Assembly (NCBI GenBank): GCA_910577035.1 | Contig: CAJTKW010000026.1 | Location: 1-56,055 of the forward strand | Direction: 5' to 3' | DNA from: an uncultured Acetatifactor sp. | Lineage (GTDB): Bacteria; Bacillota; Clostridia; Lachnospirales; Lachnospiraceae | Length of the DNA stretch: 56,055 nucleotides | Part shown: positions 43,543 through 52,516 of the stretch, one piece after another | Numbering within the stretch: position 1 is the first letter of the stretch | Layout: every line of letters begins with the position of its first letter | Translations under genes and position numbers: made by a program | The notes under the pieces: model-generated | Databases searched by the model: none | Seen by the model: only the letters and a program-made list of their open reading frames with translations | What the model was told of the DNA's origin: nothing

Positions 43543-44415
43543 ATGAAATTTACAAAAATGCAGGGATGCGGGAACGATTATGTTTATGTCAACGGTGCTT
43601 CGGAGAATATTCCCAGGGAAAAAAAGCCGGAGGTCGTGCGGTTTCTGAGCAACAGAAATTTCGGCGTGGGGGGGGACGGGGTTATTTTTATCAATCCTTC
43701 CCGGGAAGCGGATTTTGAGATGGAAATGTATAACGCGGACGGCAGCCGGGCACAGATGTGCGGAAACGGTATCCGCTGCGTGGCAAAGTATGTTTATGAC
43801 AAGGGCCTTACGGACTCGGAGCAGATTACGGTTGTCAGTGGGGGCAGTGTGAAATATCTTCATCTGACGGTGGAAAGGCCGGAGGGGAAGCCGGAGGCCC
43901 GGGGCGTTGTGACCAGGGTACGGGTGAATATGGGAAGCCCTGTTCTGGAACCGGCGGGAATTCCGGTGGTGGCAGACGGCCCCCGGGTGGTGAATGAGCC
44001 CATCTATGTGGAGGAACGGGAATACAGAATGACTTGTGTTTCCATGGGAAATCCTCATGCAGTGGTTTTTGCCCACGGCGTGGCAGAAATGGAGCTGGAG
44101 AAGCTGGGTCCTCTTTTTGAGCACCATGTCCGATTCCCGGAGAGGGTAAATACGGAGTTTGTGGAGATTCTGGACCGGCAGACCGTATTTATGCGTGTCT
44201 GGGAACGGGGGACAGGAGAGACTCTGGCCTGTGGCACGGGCTGCTGCGCCACGGCGGTGGCCTGTGTGCTGAACGGATTGACGGACACGGAGATTACGGT
44301 TAAGCTCTTGGGAGGAGAACTGCAGATCCGGTGGGATCGGGAGGAAAACATGATTTACATGACGGGTCCTGCGGTCACGGTATTTGAAGGGGAGGTGGAC
44401 TTATGTTTCGATTAA
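43543..44415 (+). CDS. dapF: Diaminopimelate epimerase
   Basis: 290 residues from the ATG at 43543, with GGAGGGCAGG upstream; earlier in-frame starts (43531, 43477) add residues not seen in the family. It begins MKFTKMQGCGNDYVYVNG. The two catalytic cysteines are in ADGSRAQMCGNGIRC and ETLACGTGCCATA. The enzyme converts LL- to meso-diaminopimelate for lysine and peptidoglycan. It overlaps dapL by 13 bases. Confidence 0.95.
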   Translation: MKFTKMQGCGNDYVYVNGASENIPREKKPEVVRFLSNRNFGVGGDGVIFINPSREADFEMEMYNADGSRAQMCGNGIRCVAKYVYDKGLTDSEQITVVSGGSVKYLHLTVERPEGKPEARGVVTRVRVNMGSPVLEPAGIPVVADGPRVVNEPIYVEEREYRMTCVSMGNPHAVVFAHGVAEMELEKLGPLFEHHVRFPERVNTEFVEILDRQTVFMRVWERGTGETLACGTGCCATAVACVLNGLTDTEITVKLLGGELQIRWDREENMIYMTGPAVTVFEGEVDLCFD

Positions 44416-45620
44416 ACGAAAATTATCTGAAGCTGCCGGGAAGTTATCTGTTTTCTACCATAGGGAAAAAGGTGGGGGCATACAGCGCCGCCCATCCGGA
44501 TAAAAAGATTATCCGCCTGGGAATAGGGGATGTGACACAGCCCCTTGCCCCGGCCATTATCAGCGCATTACACAAAGCGGTGGAGGAGATGGGCCACGGG
44601 GAAACCTTTCGCGGGTATGCTCCCGACCAGGGCTATGATTTCCTGCGGAACGCCATTGCGGACAATGATTATAAGGCCCGGGGCTGTGACATTTCGGCGG
44701 ATGAGATTTTCGTGTCTGACGGCGCCAAGTGTGATTCCGGCAATATTCAGGAAATATTCAGCGTGGACAACAGGATTGCGGTATGTGACCCCGTCTATCC
44801 CGTGTATGTGGATTCCAATGTGATGGCGGGCAGGACCGGATCCTATGACAGGGCCAGGGAGACCTGGAGTAATGTGATTTATATGCCCTGTGTGGCCGGG
44901 AACGGTTTTGTCCCTGAGCTGCCGAAAGAAACACCGGATATAATATATCTTTGTTTTCCCAATAATCCTACAGGTGCGGCAGCTACCAGGGAGCAGCTGC
45001 AGGAATGGGTGGATTATGCCTGTAAGGTGGGAGCGGTCATTATTTATGACGCGGCATATGAGGCTTATATTTCCGATGAAAATGTGCCCCACAGCATTTA
45101 TGAATGCGAGGGGGCGCGGACCTGTGCCATAGAGCTTCGCTCATTTTCCAAGAATGCGGGCTTTACCGGAGTGCGCTTAGGGTTTACCGTGGTGCCGGAG
45201 GAGCTGAAGTGCGGGGATGTGCAGCTGCATTCCCTGTGGGCGAGACGTCATGGGACAAAGTATAACGGTGCGCCTTACATAGTGCAGCGGGCAGGTGAGG
45301 CGGTTTATTCCCCGGAGGGGAAGGAGCAGTTAAAGGCCCAGGTAGCATATTATATGAAAAATGCCCATTATATCTACAATGGCTTAAAGGCGGCCGGGTT
45401 TACGGTGTCCGGGGGTGTCAACGCCCCCTATATCTGGCTGAAAACGCCGGGGAACATGACCAGCTGGGAATTCTTTGACTATCTGCTGGAGAAGGTAAAC
45501 GTGGTGGGCACTCCCGGTTCCGGCTTCGGGCCCAGCGGGGAAGGATATTTCAGGCTGACTGCTTTCGGAAGCTATGAAAATACGGTGGAGGCCGTTGACA
45601 GGATCAGAACATTGCTGTAG
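44403..45620 (+). CDS. dapL: LL-diaminopimelate aminotransferase
   Basis: 405 residues, the usual length. LPGSYLFSTIGKKV at the start, RLGIGDVTQPLAP, FPNNPTGAAATREQL and the PLP lysine in SFSKNAGFTGVRLGFT are characteristic. DapL makes LL-diaminopimelate directly from tetrahydrodipicolinate and glutamate, bypassing the succinyl or acetyl steps. It overlaps dapF and acts one step before it, a compact two-gene pathway. Confidence 0.95.
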   Translation: MFRLNENYLKLPGSYLFSTIGKKVGAYSAAHPDKKIIRLGIGDVTQPLAPAIISALHKAVEEMGHGETFRGYAPDQGYDFLRNAIADNDYKARGCDISADEIFVSDGAKCDSGNIQEIFSVDNRIAVCDPVYPVYVDSNVMAGRTGSYDRARETWSNVIYMPCVAGNGFVPELPKETPDIIYLCFPNNPTGAAATREQLQEWVDYACKVGAVIIYDAAYEAYISDENVPHSIYECEGARTCAIELRSFSKNAGFTGVRLGFTVVPEELKCGDVQLHSLWARRHGTKYNGAPYIVQRAGEAVYSPEGKEQLKAQVAYYMKNAHYIYNGLKAAGFTVSGGVNAPYIWLKTPGNMTSWEFFDYLLEKVNVVGTPGSGFGPSGEGYFRLTAFGSYENTVEAVDRIRTLL

Positions 45621-45670
45621 CATAAGGACAGCCAATGTACAAGGATCTAATAGACGGAAGGAGCAGGAGC

Positions 45671-46729
45671 ATGGGAAATGAGTCGGCGGGAAAAAGAATG
45701 GTGCATTATGACCTGCTGCGCATCTTGGCGGCTTTCAGCGTAGTCATGCTGCACAGCAGCGCACAGTTCTGGTATTCTCTGGATATAAACAGCAAAGAAT
45801 GGCTGATTGCCAATTCCTATGACGCATTGTTCCGGTTTGGCGTTCCCGTATTTGTGATGCTCAGCGGGGCAGTGTTTTTGCCAAAGGAGCGGGAACTGAA
45901 TATCAAACGGCTGTATACCCACAATATTCTGCGGGTGGCGGCTGCCTATGTCTTCTGGTCTGCCCTGTATGGGCTGCGGGACAGCATGGCCTTTGATTTC
46001 ACACAGGTGGGCTGGAAGGAAGTGGTAAAGGAAATGGTCATGGGCCGGTACCATCTCTGGTTTCTGCCCATGATTGCAGGGATCTATGCCATATTGCCGG
46101 TTCTTCGTGTCTGGGTGCAGAACGCAGAGAGAAAGAATCTGGAGTATTTTCTGCTGCTGTTCTTTGTCCTGCAGATTTTAAGCCGGACGCTCAGGGCGGC
46201 GGTTTCTTCCGTTTATCTGGAGTATGTATTGAATACACTGCAGGTGGATCTGGTCTGCGGGTATGTGGGGTATTTTGTGCTGGGATATTATGTGGCTTGT
46301 GTGGGGATTCCCCGAAAATACCATAAAATTATCTATTGCTGTGTCCTTCCGGCGGTGATCCTGAATGTGGTGCTGGGAAACGTCCTGTCCCTCAGGGCCG
46401 GGACTCCTTTAGGGGAGATTTACGACAGCTTTGGCCTGTTTACCTTCTGCATTGTGCTGGCCTGTTTCCTGTTTTTTACGGAGGTGGTGGGCAAAATTCG
46501 CTTTTCCGGGAAGGCGGAGAGAATTATAACGGAAATATCCCGGGGCACCATGGGGGTGTATGTGATGCACGTAGGGCTGATGGAGGTTCTGAAGCCTCAT
46601 GGGATCCACTGTATGATGCTGCCGAATATTGTTGGCATCCCGATCTATGCCCTTTTATGCTTTGTCTTTTGTCTGGCGGTGGCTTCGCTTCTAAGAAGGG
46701 TGCCGTTTGTGGGGAAATACATCTGCTGA
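45671..46729 (+). CDS. Acyltransferase family 3 membrane protein
   Basis: About 352 residues from the ATG at 45671, which has AAGGAG at 45658-45663; an earlier ATG at 45635 is weaker. The opening YDLLRILAAFSVVMLHSS carries the conserved Arg and His of the OafA/WecH group. About ten hydrophobic helices follow. These proteins O-acylate cell-surface sugars. It stands alone after dapL (50 bases) and before the aspS promoter. The acyl group and acceptor are unknown. Confidence 0.85.
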   Translation: MGNESAGKRMVHYDLLRILAAFSVVMLHSSAQFWYSLDINSKEWLIANSYDALFRFGVPVFVMLSGAVFLPKERELNIKRLYTHNILRVAAAYVFWSALYGLRDSMAFDFTQVGWKEVVKEMVMGRYHLWFLPMIAGIYAILPVLRVWVQNAERKNLEYFLLLFFVLQILSRTLRAAVSSVYLEYVLNTLQVDLVCGYVGYFVLGYYVACVGIPRKYHKIIYCCVLPAVILNVVLGNVLSLRAGTPLGEIYDSFGLFTFCIVLACFLFFTEVVGKIRFSGKAERIITEISRGTMGVYVMHVGLMEVLKPHGIHCMMLPNIVGIPIYALLCFVFCLAVASLLRRVPFVGKYIC

Positions 46730-46784
46730 TTACGGCGCAGGATTTTGCCGTCACGGCATATAACGGATGAATTACAAATTTTTG

Positions 46785-46813
46785 TTGACAGGACAAACCG
46801 GGGATGTTTTAAT
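46785..46813 (+). promoter_or_regulatory. Promoter of the T-box/aspS transcript
   Basis: TTGACA (46785-46790) and TTTAAT (46808-46813) are separated by 17 bases. Transcription would begin near 46820 and produce a leader of about 440 bases before aspS. Confidence 0.7.
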
Positions 46814-46860
46814 AGGTATACAGCTATTCCATGTTTTTCTTTAAGTTGGAGAAGTAGTAC

Positions 46861-46879
46861 AACATGCAGGCTGCATGTT
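46861..46879. promoter_or_regulatory. Perfect 19-bp palindrome early in the aspS leader
   Basis: AACATGCAG and CTGCATGTT are perfect inverted repeats around a single G. In RNA they form an 8-bp hairpin with a GGC loop, ahead of the T-box stem I. In DNA the dyad would suit a dimeric repressor about 45 bases after the transcription start. No T-run follows. Confidence 0.45.
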
Positions 46880-47149
46880 AGGATTACGGATACGGAAATG
46901 CAATGAAGGAGACTCTTACCGGAGGAAACGACAGGAAGACGGCGTCACCGACTGAAAGCGCTGTCCGCGGGGAACGGTAAAGGGAACGCTCCGGAGCAGG
47001 CTGTTCGAACAGGATACAGGTCAAAGCGGGACATCCCGGCCGGCCTGAGGAATGCCAGGGCAGCACGTGGGCACGCGTTAAGTGCAGGAGGCGGGCTGCC
47101 GAAGGAGGCGGCCAATGCGGGTGGTACCGCGGATAAGAAAGCTTATTCG

Positions 47150-47190
47150 TCCCGGAATGCAGAGAACTGACTGCATTCCGGGATTTTTTT
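47150..47190 (+). terminator. T-box terminator
   Basis: CCCGGAATGCAG (47151-47162) pairs with CTGCATTCCGGG (47171-47182) around AGAACTGA, then A and a run of seven T. It is the terminator half of the aspS T-box; the T-box sequence just upstream would instead pair with part of its 5' arm when uncharged tRNA is bound. Confidence 0.9.
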
Positions 47191-47257
47191 ATGCGCAGGC
47201 CCGCACAGGGAAGTTTGTAAATGCCGCTTACGGCATTTCAGGAAAGGAGGAGTTGTT

Positions 47258-49009
47258 ATGGAAAGGAAGAACTGCTACAGGGATGTTACGGTGAGGGAGA
47301 TCGGAGAGGAGCGGATCGGGCAGATTTTGCGGGTGGCCGGCTGGGTAGAGAATATCAGGGATCACGGCGGCGTCTCGTTTGTTGACCTGCGGGACATGTA
47401 CGGTGTGCTGCAGGTGGTCATCCGAAAGCCGGAGCTGCTTAAGGGGCTTGTAAAAGAGACCTGTATTACGGTCAGGGGGCCTGTGGAAAAGCGGGATGAG
47501 GAGACATATAATCCCAGAATTCCCACCGGCACCATAGAGCTGGAAGCACAGGAGATCACGGTGCTGGGAAAGGTATACCGGCAGCTGCCCTTTGAAATAA
47601 TGACCTCCAAGGAGACTCGTGAGGATGTGCGGCTGAAATATCGCTATCTGGACCTAAGGAATGCCAGAGTGAGGGATACTATTCTGTTTCGCTCCCAGGT
47701 GATTGCTTTCCTGCGTCAGAAGATGACGGAACTGGGCTTTGTGGAAATCCAGACCCCTATTCTCTGCGCTTCTTCCCCGGAGGGCGCCAGGGATTATATT
47801 GTACCCTCCAGAAAATACAAGGGGAAATTTTATGCCCTGCCCCAGGCCCCCCAGCAGTACAAACAGCTGCTGATGGCATCCGGGATAGACAGGTATTTCC
47901 AGATTGCTCCCTGCTTTCGGGATGAGGATGCCAGGGCGGACCGTTCCCCCGGGGAGTTTTACCAGCTGGACTTCGAAATGAGCTTTGCCACCCAGGAGGA
48001 TGTATTTCAGGTGGGGGAGGAAGTGCTTTCCGCGGTCTTTGAAAGGTTTGCCCCCGAAGGGGCGGCAGTGACGGCGGCGCCCTATCCCGTGATTAGCTAT
48101 AAGCAGGCCATGCTGGAATTTGGCTGTGACAAGCCGGATCTGCGCAATCCTCTGCGGATCATGGATCTGACGGACTTCTTTCAGAAATGTTCCTTTAAAC
48201 CGTTCCTGAACAGGACGGTCCGTGCCATCAGGGTACATGCAGAAATGAGCAAGGGCTTTCATGAAAAGCTGCTTTCCTTCGCCACGGGCCTGGGAATGGG
48301 GGGGCTGGGCTACCTGGAGGTGGCGGAGGACCTTACGTATAAGGGGCCAATTGATAAATTTATTCCCGACGAGTTAAAGGGGGAGCTTCGCCGCCTTGGG
48401 GATCTGAAGGAGGGGGACACCATATTTTTCATCGCGGATAAGGAAGAGAGGGCCTGCTATTACGCCGGGAAGATCCGCAATGAGCTGGGCGGGAAGCTGG
48501 GGCTGACGGAAACGAACGCATTCCGTTTTTGTTATGTCAACGACTTTCCCATGTATGAGACGGATCCGGAGACAAAGCAGCCTGTGTTTACCCATAATCC
48601 GTTTTCCATGCCCCAGGGCGGCCTGGAGGCCCTGGAGACCAAGAACCCTTTGGACATTCTTGCCTACCAATACGACATTGTCTGCAACGGGGTTGAGCTT
48701 TCCTCCGGAGCGGTGCGGAACCATGACATACGCATTATGGAAAAAGCCTTTGCCATTGCCGGTTATACAAAAGAGGTGCTGGAATCGAAGTTCGGGGCCC
48801 TGTATCAGGCGTTTCAGTTTGGGGCGCCGCCTCATGCCGGGATGGCTCCCGGGGTGGAACGTATGCTGATGCTGCTTCGGGGAGAAGAGAATATCCGTGA
48901 GGTGACGGCCTTCCCCATGAGCGGGTCGGCCCAGGACCTTATGTGCAGTGCGCCGGGTGACGTGACGGAGCAGCAGCTCAGGGAAGCGCACATCAAAGTG
49001 CGGGAGTAG
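47258..49009 (+). CDS. aspS: Aspartyl-tRNA synthetase, bacterial type
   Basis: 583 residues. An OB-fold anticodon domain (VAGWVENIRDHGGVSFVDLRD) is followed by class II motif 2 (CFRDEDARADRSPGEFYQLD), an inserted GAD domain (FGCDKPDLRNPLRIMD, about 285-400) and motif 3 (PPHAGMAPGVERMLMLL). Motif 2 and motif 3 differ slightly from the usual RQPEFTQ and GLDRL forms. AAGGAGG precedes the ATG. With gatCAB downstream it is likely non-discriminating, charging both tRNA-Asp and tRNA-Asn, but this is inferred from context. Confidence 0.93.
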   Translation: MERKNCYRDVTVREIGEERIGQILRVAGWVENIRDHGGVSFVDLRDMYGVLQVVIRKPELLKGLVKETCITVRGPVEKRDEETYNPRIPTGTIELEAQEITVLGKVYRQLPFEIMTSKETREDVRLKYRYLDLRNARVRDTILFRSQVIAFLRQKMTELGFVEIQTPILCASSPEGARDYIVPSRKYKGKFYALPQAPQQYKQLLMASGIDRYFQIAPCFRDEDARADRSPGEFYQLDFEMSFATQEDVFQVGEEVLSAVFERFAPEGAAVTAAPYPVISYKQAMLEFGCDKPDLRNPLRIMDLTDFFQKCSFKPFLNRTVRAIRVHAEMSKGFHEKLLSFATGLGMGGLGYLEVAEDLTYKGPIDKFIPDELKGELRRLGDLKEGDTIFFIADKEERACYYAGKIRNELGGKLGLTETNAFRFCYVNDFPMYETDPETKQPVFTHNPFSMPQGGLEALETKNPLDILAYQYDIVCNGVELSSGAVRNHDIRIMEKAFAIAGYTKEVLESKFGALYQAFQFGAPPHAGMAPGVERMLMLLRGEENIREVTAFPMSGSAQDLMCSAPGDVTEQQLREAHIKVRE

Positions 49010-49035
49010 GAACGCGGCAGAAATTCTTTATTCCC

Positions 49036-49065
49036 TTGTCAGAAGCAAACGAATTATGATAGAAT
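49036..49065 (+). promoter_or_regulatory. Promoter of the MBOAT/SGNH pair
   Basis: TTGTCA (49036-49041) and TAGAAT (49060-49065) are spaced by 18 bases. Transcription would begin near 49072, about 30 bases before the MBOAT start at 49103. Confidence 0.55.
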
Positions 49066-49102
49066 GATCAAGGTATACTAGTTACAAAGGAGAACCGGGA
49101 AA

Positions 49103-50587
49103 ATGATATTTAATTCCGTAGACTTTTTGATTTTCTTTCCTGTCGTGACATTGATTTATTTTATCATTCCGAAAAAGGCGCGTTATATCTGGCTGCTGCT
49201 TGCCAGCTATTTCTTTTACATGTGCTGGAACGCAAAATACGCGCTTTTGCTGCTGACCTCCACGGTTGTCACATGGCTTTGTGCCAGGCTGGTATACGCT
49301 GCTAAGAAGCCTGTCCTGAAGAAACTGATTCTGGCGGTATGTCTGTGTGTGAACCTTGGGATTCTCTTTTTCTTTAAATATTTTGATTTCTTTCTGGCGA
49401 ACTGTAACCGCATTTTATCGGCGCTGCACATGGAGATACCGGAAAAGGGCTTTGATGTTCTGCTGCCGGTGGGAATTTCCTTCTATACATTCCAGGCATT
49501 GGGCTATACTATTGATGTTTACCGGGGGAAGGTGGTGCCGGAAAAGAATATACTGCGCTACGCACTGTTCGTGTCCTTTTTCCCCCAGCTGGTGGCCGGG
49601 CCCATTGAGCGGTCGGGAAGCCTGCTGGGACAGATGCGGGACCTGGAGAAGAAAAAGCTGTGGAATTATGAAAATGTCACCGGCGGGCTCACCCTGATGG
49701 TGTGGGGGCTCTTTATCAAGATGGTGATTGCGGACCGGGTGGCAATATTGGTAAACCATGTTTTTGGCAGCTATTATCTTTACGGAACGGTAGTGCTGGC
49801 CGCCGGAGCCGTCGGATTTGCCATACAGATCTATTGTGACTTTATGGGATATTCCATCATAGCTGTGGGCGCCGCCCGGGTGATGGGGTTCCGATTGATG
49901 GAAAATTTTGAAACACCTTATTTTTCAAGATCTGTCAGTGAATTCTGGAAGCGGTGGCATATTTCCTTAAGTACCTGGTTCCGGGATTATGTCTATATTC
50001 CCCTGGGGGGCAACCGCCGTTCCCGGCTGAGGAAGTATGTTAATGTGTTGGTAACCATGGGGGTGAGCGGCCTGTGGCACGGGGCAAGCTGGACTTATGT
50101 GATATGGGGGCTGCTGCACGGCGTGTACCAGGTGGTGGGGGACATAACCGGGGGTCTGCGGACAAGGGTGTATGATGCGCTGCATACGAAAAAGGAGAGC
50201 TTCAGCTTCCGTCTGGCGCAGACAGTATCCACCTTTCTTCTGGCAGATATAGCCTGGATCTTTTTCCGGGCGTCCTCCGTTTCCCATGCCCTGCGTTTCT
50301 GCAGGCGGCTGGTGACGAAATGGGATCCCTGGGATCTGTTCAACGGCAAGATATACACGTTGGGCCTGGACAGAAGGGAGTTTCACATTTTGGGTGTGTC
50401 CCTGGTGATCCTTTTCCTGGCCGACCTGCTTCGCTACAGGAAGAAGCAGGAGATTACCGCGTTTTTACAGGAGCAGTGTATCTGGTTCAGGTGGGGAGCC
50501 ATCATTGCGCTGATTACCGCCACTTTGGTCTTCGGCATTTATGGGGTGGAATTTGAATCGTCGCAGTTTATTTACTTTCAATTTTAG
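49103..50587 (+). CDS. MBOAT-family membrane O-acyltransferase (AlgI/DltB-like)
   Basis: 494 residues with about ten or more helices. The signature regions are FKYFDFFLANCN, LLPVGISFYTFQALGYTIDVYRG, FPQLVAGPIERSG and the active-site His segment GLWHGASWTYVIWGLLHG. MBOAT proteins of this group pass acetyl groups from the cytoplasm to an outside partner that modifies polysaccharides. It stands 11 bases before an SGNH-type protein, the usual pairing. It has its own promoter and ribosome site. Confidence 0.93.
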   Translation: MIFNSVDFLIFFPVVTLIYFIIPKKARYIWLLLASYFFYMCWNAKYALLLLTSTVVTWLCARLVYAAKKPVLKKLILAVCLCVNLGILFFFKYFDFFLANCNRILSALHMEIPEKGFDVLLPVGISFYTFQALGYTIDVYRGKVVPEKNILRYALFVSFFPQLVAGPIERSGSLLGQMRDLEKKKLWNYENVTGGLTLMVWGLFIKMVIADRVAILVNHVFGSYYLYGTVVLAAGAVGFAIQIYCDFMGYSIIAVGAARVMGFRLMENFETPYFSRSVSEFWKRWHISLSTWFRDYVYIPLGGNRRSRLRKYVNVLVTMGVSGLWHGASWTYVIWGLLHGVYQVVGDITGGLRTRVYDALHTKKESFSFRLAQTVSTFLLADIAWIFFRASSVSHALRFCRRLVTKWDPWDLFNGKIYTLGLDRREFHILGVSLVILFLADLLRYRKKQEITAFLQEQCIWFRWGAIIALITATLVFGIYGVEFESSQFIYFQF

Positions 50588-50598
50588 AGGATGTACAC

Positions 50599-52098
50599 AT
50601 GAAAATGGGGGCAAAAAAGAAAATAATCATAAAACGATGCGCAGGGGCGGTGGTGTTTTGCCTGATTCTGACCCTGGTGCTGGGGCGGGTGTATCAGGTG
50701 CTGTCCTGGAAAGACGGGGCAGGGGGGTATATGACGCCTGTGGAGACCTTTTACGGCTTGGAGGAGGACGTGGTGGATGTGATTTTCCTGGGAAGCAGTC
50801 ACTGCTATTGCTCCATTATAAATTCCAGGCTGTGGGATGATTATGGGATTGCCGGTTACAGCCTTTCCATTTCCGGCCAGGATATAGCGGCGTCCTATTA
50901 TTGGCTGAAGGAGGCGCTGAAGACACAGAAGCCCAGGGTGGTCTGTCTGGAGATGTACGGAGCCGTCTATAACGGATATGCGGTGGAAGGGAACCTGTAC
51001 AGGAATATGCTGCCTCACCGCCTGAATGCCGATTATCTGCGGATGGTAAGGGATCTGACGGATGAAGCATCCGGAAGCCTGCAGACGGAAAACCATATTG
51101 TGAGTGAAGAGGACAGAGGCAGTTTCCTGACTAAATGGCCTATCATACACACCCGGTACAGGGAGCTGCAGCGACAGGATTTTACGGGGCCGGATATATT
51201 ATATATCGGATTCAGCGCGTTAATTGACGGCAGGCGCAGCAAACCGATCAGCTGGGGAAGCGACGGGGAAGCGTTGTATGAGGGCGACGAGACGCTGGAG
51301 ATGGAGGAAGAGGAATGGCTCCGCAGGATCATTGAACTCACGAGGGAGAATGACGTCGAGCTCTGCCTGTTCCTGGCACCCATGTCCGTATCGAAGACGG
51401 ACCAGATGCGTATGAACTATGTAGCTCAGCTCGCGGAGGCGGAAGGCATTCCCTTTCTGAATTTTATCGAGCTGCGGAAGAAGGTAAAAATCAGCCCGGA
51501 GGAAGATTTCCTGGATGTGGGCCATGTAAATTATAAGGGCGGCATAAAGGTGACGGATGCGATGGGAAGGTTCCTCTCACAGAATTATGCGCTGGAGGAT
51601 CACCGGGGAGATGAGCGGTATGAGCTGTGGGAGCGGGATTTGGCAATCCGGGAACACGAATTTAACGCATATACGCTGCAGGAGAGTACGGATCCCCAGT
51701 ATATTCTGGATTGTGCCGCATATGCCTCGGATTATACGATCATTATAGCCACGGAGGGGGATTATTTCAGGGAGACGGATTATCTATGGGAGCGGCTGGA
51801 GCCCCTGGGGATCGGAGAGGAATTTGAGGAAAGAGGCGGAATCTGGATCGTTGAGGACGGGCAGGTTATATGGAAGACTGCAGCCGATACCGGCGAATGG
51901 TATCTGGAGCCGGACGGGGTCAATATTTCATTGCTCAGGGAAAGCGGTACAGACAGAATCTTTGTGGAGCAGCAGGACTGCGCCGGTGTGGCCAACGGCA
52001 TCAGCATTGTATTTTACGACAAGCTTCTGCATAATGTCGTCTATGCGGGAGGACTTGCGGCAGGAGACGGGTATAGCTGCGTGAAATGTGTAAATTAG
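50599..52098 (+). CDS. SGNH-type extracellular O-acetylation partner of the MBOAT protein
   Basis: 499 residues. One N-terminal helix (about 12-30, AVVFCLILTLVLGRVYQVL) anchors it; the rest faces outside. The catalytic Ser is in VIFLGSSHCYCSII, and the Asp-His pair sits in FLDVGHVNYKGG, the D-x-x-H form of SGNH/AlgX-like enzymes. It probably takes the acetyl group supplied by the MBOAT protein and puts it on a surface glycan. Residues beyond about 330 form an extra domain of unknown role. Acceptor unknown. Confidence 0.82.
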   Translation: MKMGAKKKIIIKRCAGAVVFCLILTLVLGRVYQVLSWKDGAGGYMTPVETFYGLEEDVVDVIFLGSSHCYCSIINSRLWDDYGIAGYSLSISGQDIAASYYWLKEALKTQKPRVVCLEMYGAVYNGYAVEGNLYRNMLPHRLNADYLRMVRDLTDEASGSLQTENHIVSEEDRGSFLTKWPIIHTRYRELQRQDFTGPDILYIGFSALIDGRRSKPISWGSDGEALYEGDETLEMEEEEWLRRIIELTRENDVELCLFLAPMSVSKTDQMRMNYVAQLAEAEGIPFLNFIELRKKVKISPEEDFLDVGHVNYKGGIKVTDAMGRFLSQNYALEDHRGDERYELWERDLAIREHEFNAYTLQESTDPQYILDCAAYASDYTIIIATEGDYFRETDYLWERLEPLGIGEEFEERGGIWIVEDGQVIWKTAADTGEWYLEPDGVNISLLRESGTDRIFVEQQDCAGVANGISIVFYDKLLHNVVYAGGLAAGDGYSCVKCVN

Positions 52099-52117
52099 GA
52101 CGGAAGGGATAATAATC

Positions 52118-52411
52118 ATGGCAGAAAACATCACGAACGAAACCATTGACTATGTCAGCATTCTGGCGAAGCTGGAGCTGACCGGAGAGGAGCGGGAGGG
52201 GGCCAGACGGGATATGTGCAGGATGCTGGAGTATATCGACAAGCTGAATGAACTGGACACCCAGGGGGTGGAACCCATGTCCCATGTGTTTCCCCTGCAG
52301 AATGTATTTCGGGAGGATGAAATCACGGGCGGGGACGGAAGCGGGGACACCTTGAAAAATGCTCCCGGAGAGCGGGACAATATGTTTGTGGTACCAAGGA
52401 CTTTCGAGTAA
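52118..52411 (+). CDS. gatC: Asp/Glu-tRNA amidotransferase subunit C
   Basis: 97 residues. ITNETIDYVSILAKLELTGEE and LNELDTQGVEPMSHVFPL are the usual GatC helices, and NAPGERDNMFVVPRTFE is its C-terminal clamp. GatC stabilises the GatA-GatB complex that amidates Asp-tRNA-Asn or Glu-tRNA-Gln. Its stop codon lies in the first unit of a 19-bp tandem array. Confidence 0.94.
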   Translation: MAENITNETIDYVSILAKLELTGEEREGARRDMCRMLEYIDKLNELDTQGVEPMSHVFPLQNVFREDEITGGDGSGDTLKNAPGERDNMFVVPRTFE

Positions 52412-52508
52412 GTCCTGGACTTTTGAGTAAGTCCTGGGCTTTTGAATAGGTTCGGGATTTTCGAATAAGTCCGGGATTTACGACTACGTCCCGGATTTTT
52501 GAACAGGG
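52398..52508 (+). repeat. Tandem 19-bp repeat array between gatC and gatA
   Basis: Five full units and a partial sixth, each close to GGACTTTTGAGTAAGTCCT, begin at 52398, 52417, 52436, 52455, 52474 and 52493. The first unit contains the gatC stop (GAGTAA), and later units carry decayed copies such as GAATAG and GAATAA. The array ends in the gatA ribosome site. Later units are more diverged, which suggests growth from the gatC end. Confidence 0.9.
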
Positions 52509-52516
52509 AGAATGCG

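Larger units (their letters stand above)
46820..47190 (+). promoter_or_regulatory. T-box riboswitch controlling aspS
   Basis: The conserved T-box sequence GGGTGGTACCGCGG (near 47119-47132) is followed by a strong terminator at 47150-47190, the standard antiterminator/terminator pair that responds to uncharged tRNA. Upstream, TTACCG (46916-46921) can pair with CGGTAA (46975-46980) to close stem I around a GA-rich internal part. The specifier codon could not be assigned with confidence; the GAAC at 46972-46975 lies in the expected 3' side of stem I and would be compatible with Asn, which fits an aspS used with GatCAB. Confidence 0.88.
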
